From Verrucomicrobiales bacterium (GTDB taxonomy: Bacteria; Verrucomicrobiota; Verrucomicrobiia; Verrucomicrobiales; SLCJ01), in NCBI GenBank assembly GCA_007125835.1, contig SLCJ01000295.1:1-14287 (forward strand): 14,287 nt of DNA. The letters run 5' to 3'. The position numbers and the translations under genes were made by a program. How positions within the stretch are numbered: position 1 is the stretch's first letter; the number at the start of each line of letters is the position of its first letter. Below, in pieces: positions 13,946-14,287 of this stretch. The notes under the pieces are model-generated. The model saw only the letters and a list, made by a program, of their open reading frames with translations. It was not told where the DNA came from and searched no databases.

Positions 13946-14287
13946 GTGACGAAATTGTCACTGCACTTTTGTTTTGCCATAGCGGTTTGTTGCGCTTGTG
14001 GGACGCACTCGACAGACCTTGGGTTCGAATCGGGCGCTACCGAGGTCCAATTCACCTATCGCAATCAGGGCGACTCGCCCCACCGCCTGCTCGCCGTCGA
14101 TTCGGGATGTGGCGGCTGTCTTGTCCCCCAAGGCGACCTGCCCGCCCCAGCCAGCAGCCCCGGCGGCCAAGGCACCCTGACCCTCCGCGTCGATGCCCGC
14201 ACCATTCGTGCCGATCAGGCGCGCTCTGTATGGGCTTCGTTTTCCGATGGCTCGCGTCATGAACTGGTGGTCGACATCCGCCTCGCC
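13946..14287 (+). CDS. DUF1573-like secreted/lipoprotein, N-terminal part (partial)
   Basis: The open frame runs off the right edge; 114 codons are visible. From GTG 13946 the product opens with MTKLSLHFCFAIAVCCACG. This is a basic start and a short hydrophobic stretch with cysteines at about residues 15, 16 and 18 that could include a lipidation site. The mature part has the DUF1573 (ASH-like beta-sandwich) pattern. TEVQFTYRNQGDSPHRLL matches 'F.F.N.G..P..I', and VDSGCGGCLVP takes the place of the usual 'V..SCGCT.P'. A PGGQGTLTLRVD strand follows, like 'i.PG..g.i.v.fd'. Such proteins are common in Verrucomicrobiota and Bacteroidota envelopes, and their function is unknown. The alternative start ATG 13913 would add 11 residues ahead of the signal sequence. 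The gene diverges from an AraC-type regulator. The frame shift relative to longer overlapping frames was settled by this domain match. Confidence 0.72.
   Translation, partial: MTKLSLHFCFAIAVCCACGTHSTDLGFESGATEVQFTYRNQGDSPHRLLAVDSGCGGCLVPQGDLPAPASSPGGQGTLTLRVDARTIRADQARSVWASFSDGSRHELVVDIRLA

Noticed and set aside
1..14287. CRISPR arrays, insertion sequences, tRNA genes and phage genes
   Set aside because: No regularly spaced direct repeats, transposase motifs, terminal inverted repeats, cloverleaf sequences or phage structural proteins were seen.

Overview
This GC-rich window looks like chromosomal DNA from a Verrucomicrobiota bacterium, probably of the Opitutae/Opitutales type. That placement is an inference from gene content and style: proline/alanine-rich proteins, a proline-rich SppA, an FGE-domain regulatory protein, and coiled-coil membrane paralogues. 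Shine-Dalgarno sequences are mostly absent. No 16S rRNA or other phylogenetic marker is present to prove it. There is no sign of a phage, transposon, CRISPR array or tRNA. It reads as an ordinary core/envelope region with several poorly described proteins.

Left part, mostly + strand (1-3094). The 3' end of an M23 (LytM-type) peptidase gene is followed by a 333-base gap. On the minus strand this gap encodes the small signal recognition particle RNA (ffs), which the protein-coding tracks hide. Next come two tandem paralogous membrane coiled-coil proteins sharing a C-terminal beta-rich domain, a 66-residue predicted lipoprotein, and the tRNA 2'-O-methyltransferase gene trmL.

Central part, minus strand (3146-11443). 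Seven tightly packed genes are read leftwards and form a likely operon. In transcription order they are: a membrane-anchored TPR protein; a 646-residue pseudo-receiver/pseudokinase/transmembrane/FGE-like protein; a secreted protein of unknown function; a secreted N-acetylmuramoyl-L-alanine amidase; a bifunctional NAD(P)H-hydrate epimerase/dehydratase; signal peptide peptidase SppA, whose start lies inside the preceding gene; and a CPBP membrane protease. Spacings are 20, -4, 8, 38, -92 and 15 bases. Five or six of the seven products sit in or beyond the membrane, so the operon has an envelope-maintenance character. The metabolite-repair enzyme is the outlier.

Right part (11444-14287). A divergent intergenic region separates the operon from pabB (aminodeoxychorismate synthase component I, folate synthesis). 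pabB converges on an AraC-type regulator gene across a GC-rich hairpin. The AraC gene in turn diverges from a DUF1573-like lipoprotein gene that runs off the window. That last gene has the only clear Shine-Dalgarno sequence in the window and a perfect TATAAT element upstream.

The most interesting items are the catalytically dead receiver-kinase-FGE fusion with its TPR partner and secreted neighbours, the SRP RNA gene, and the tandem coiled-coil paralogues.
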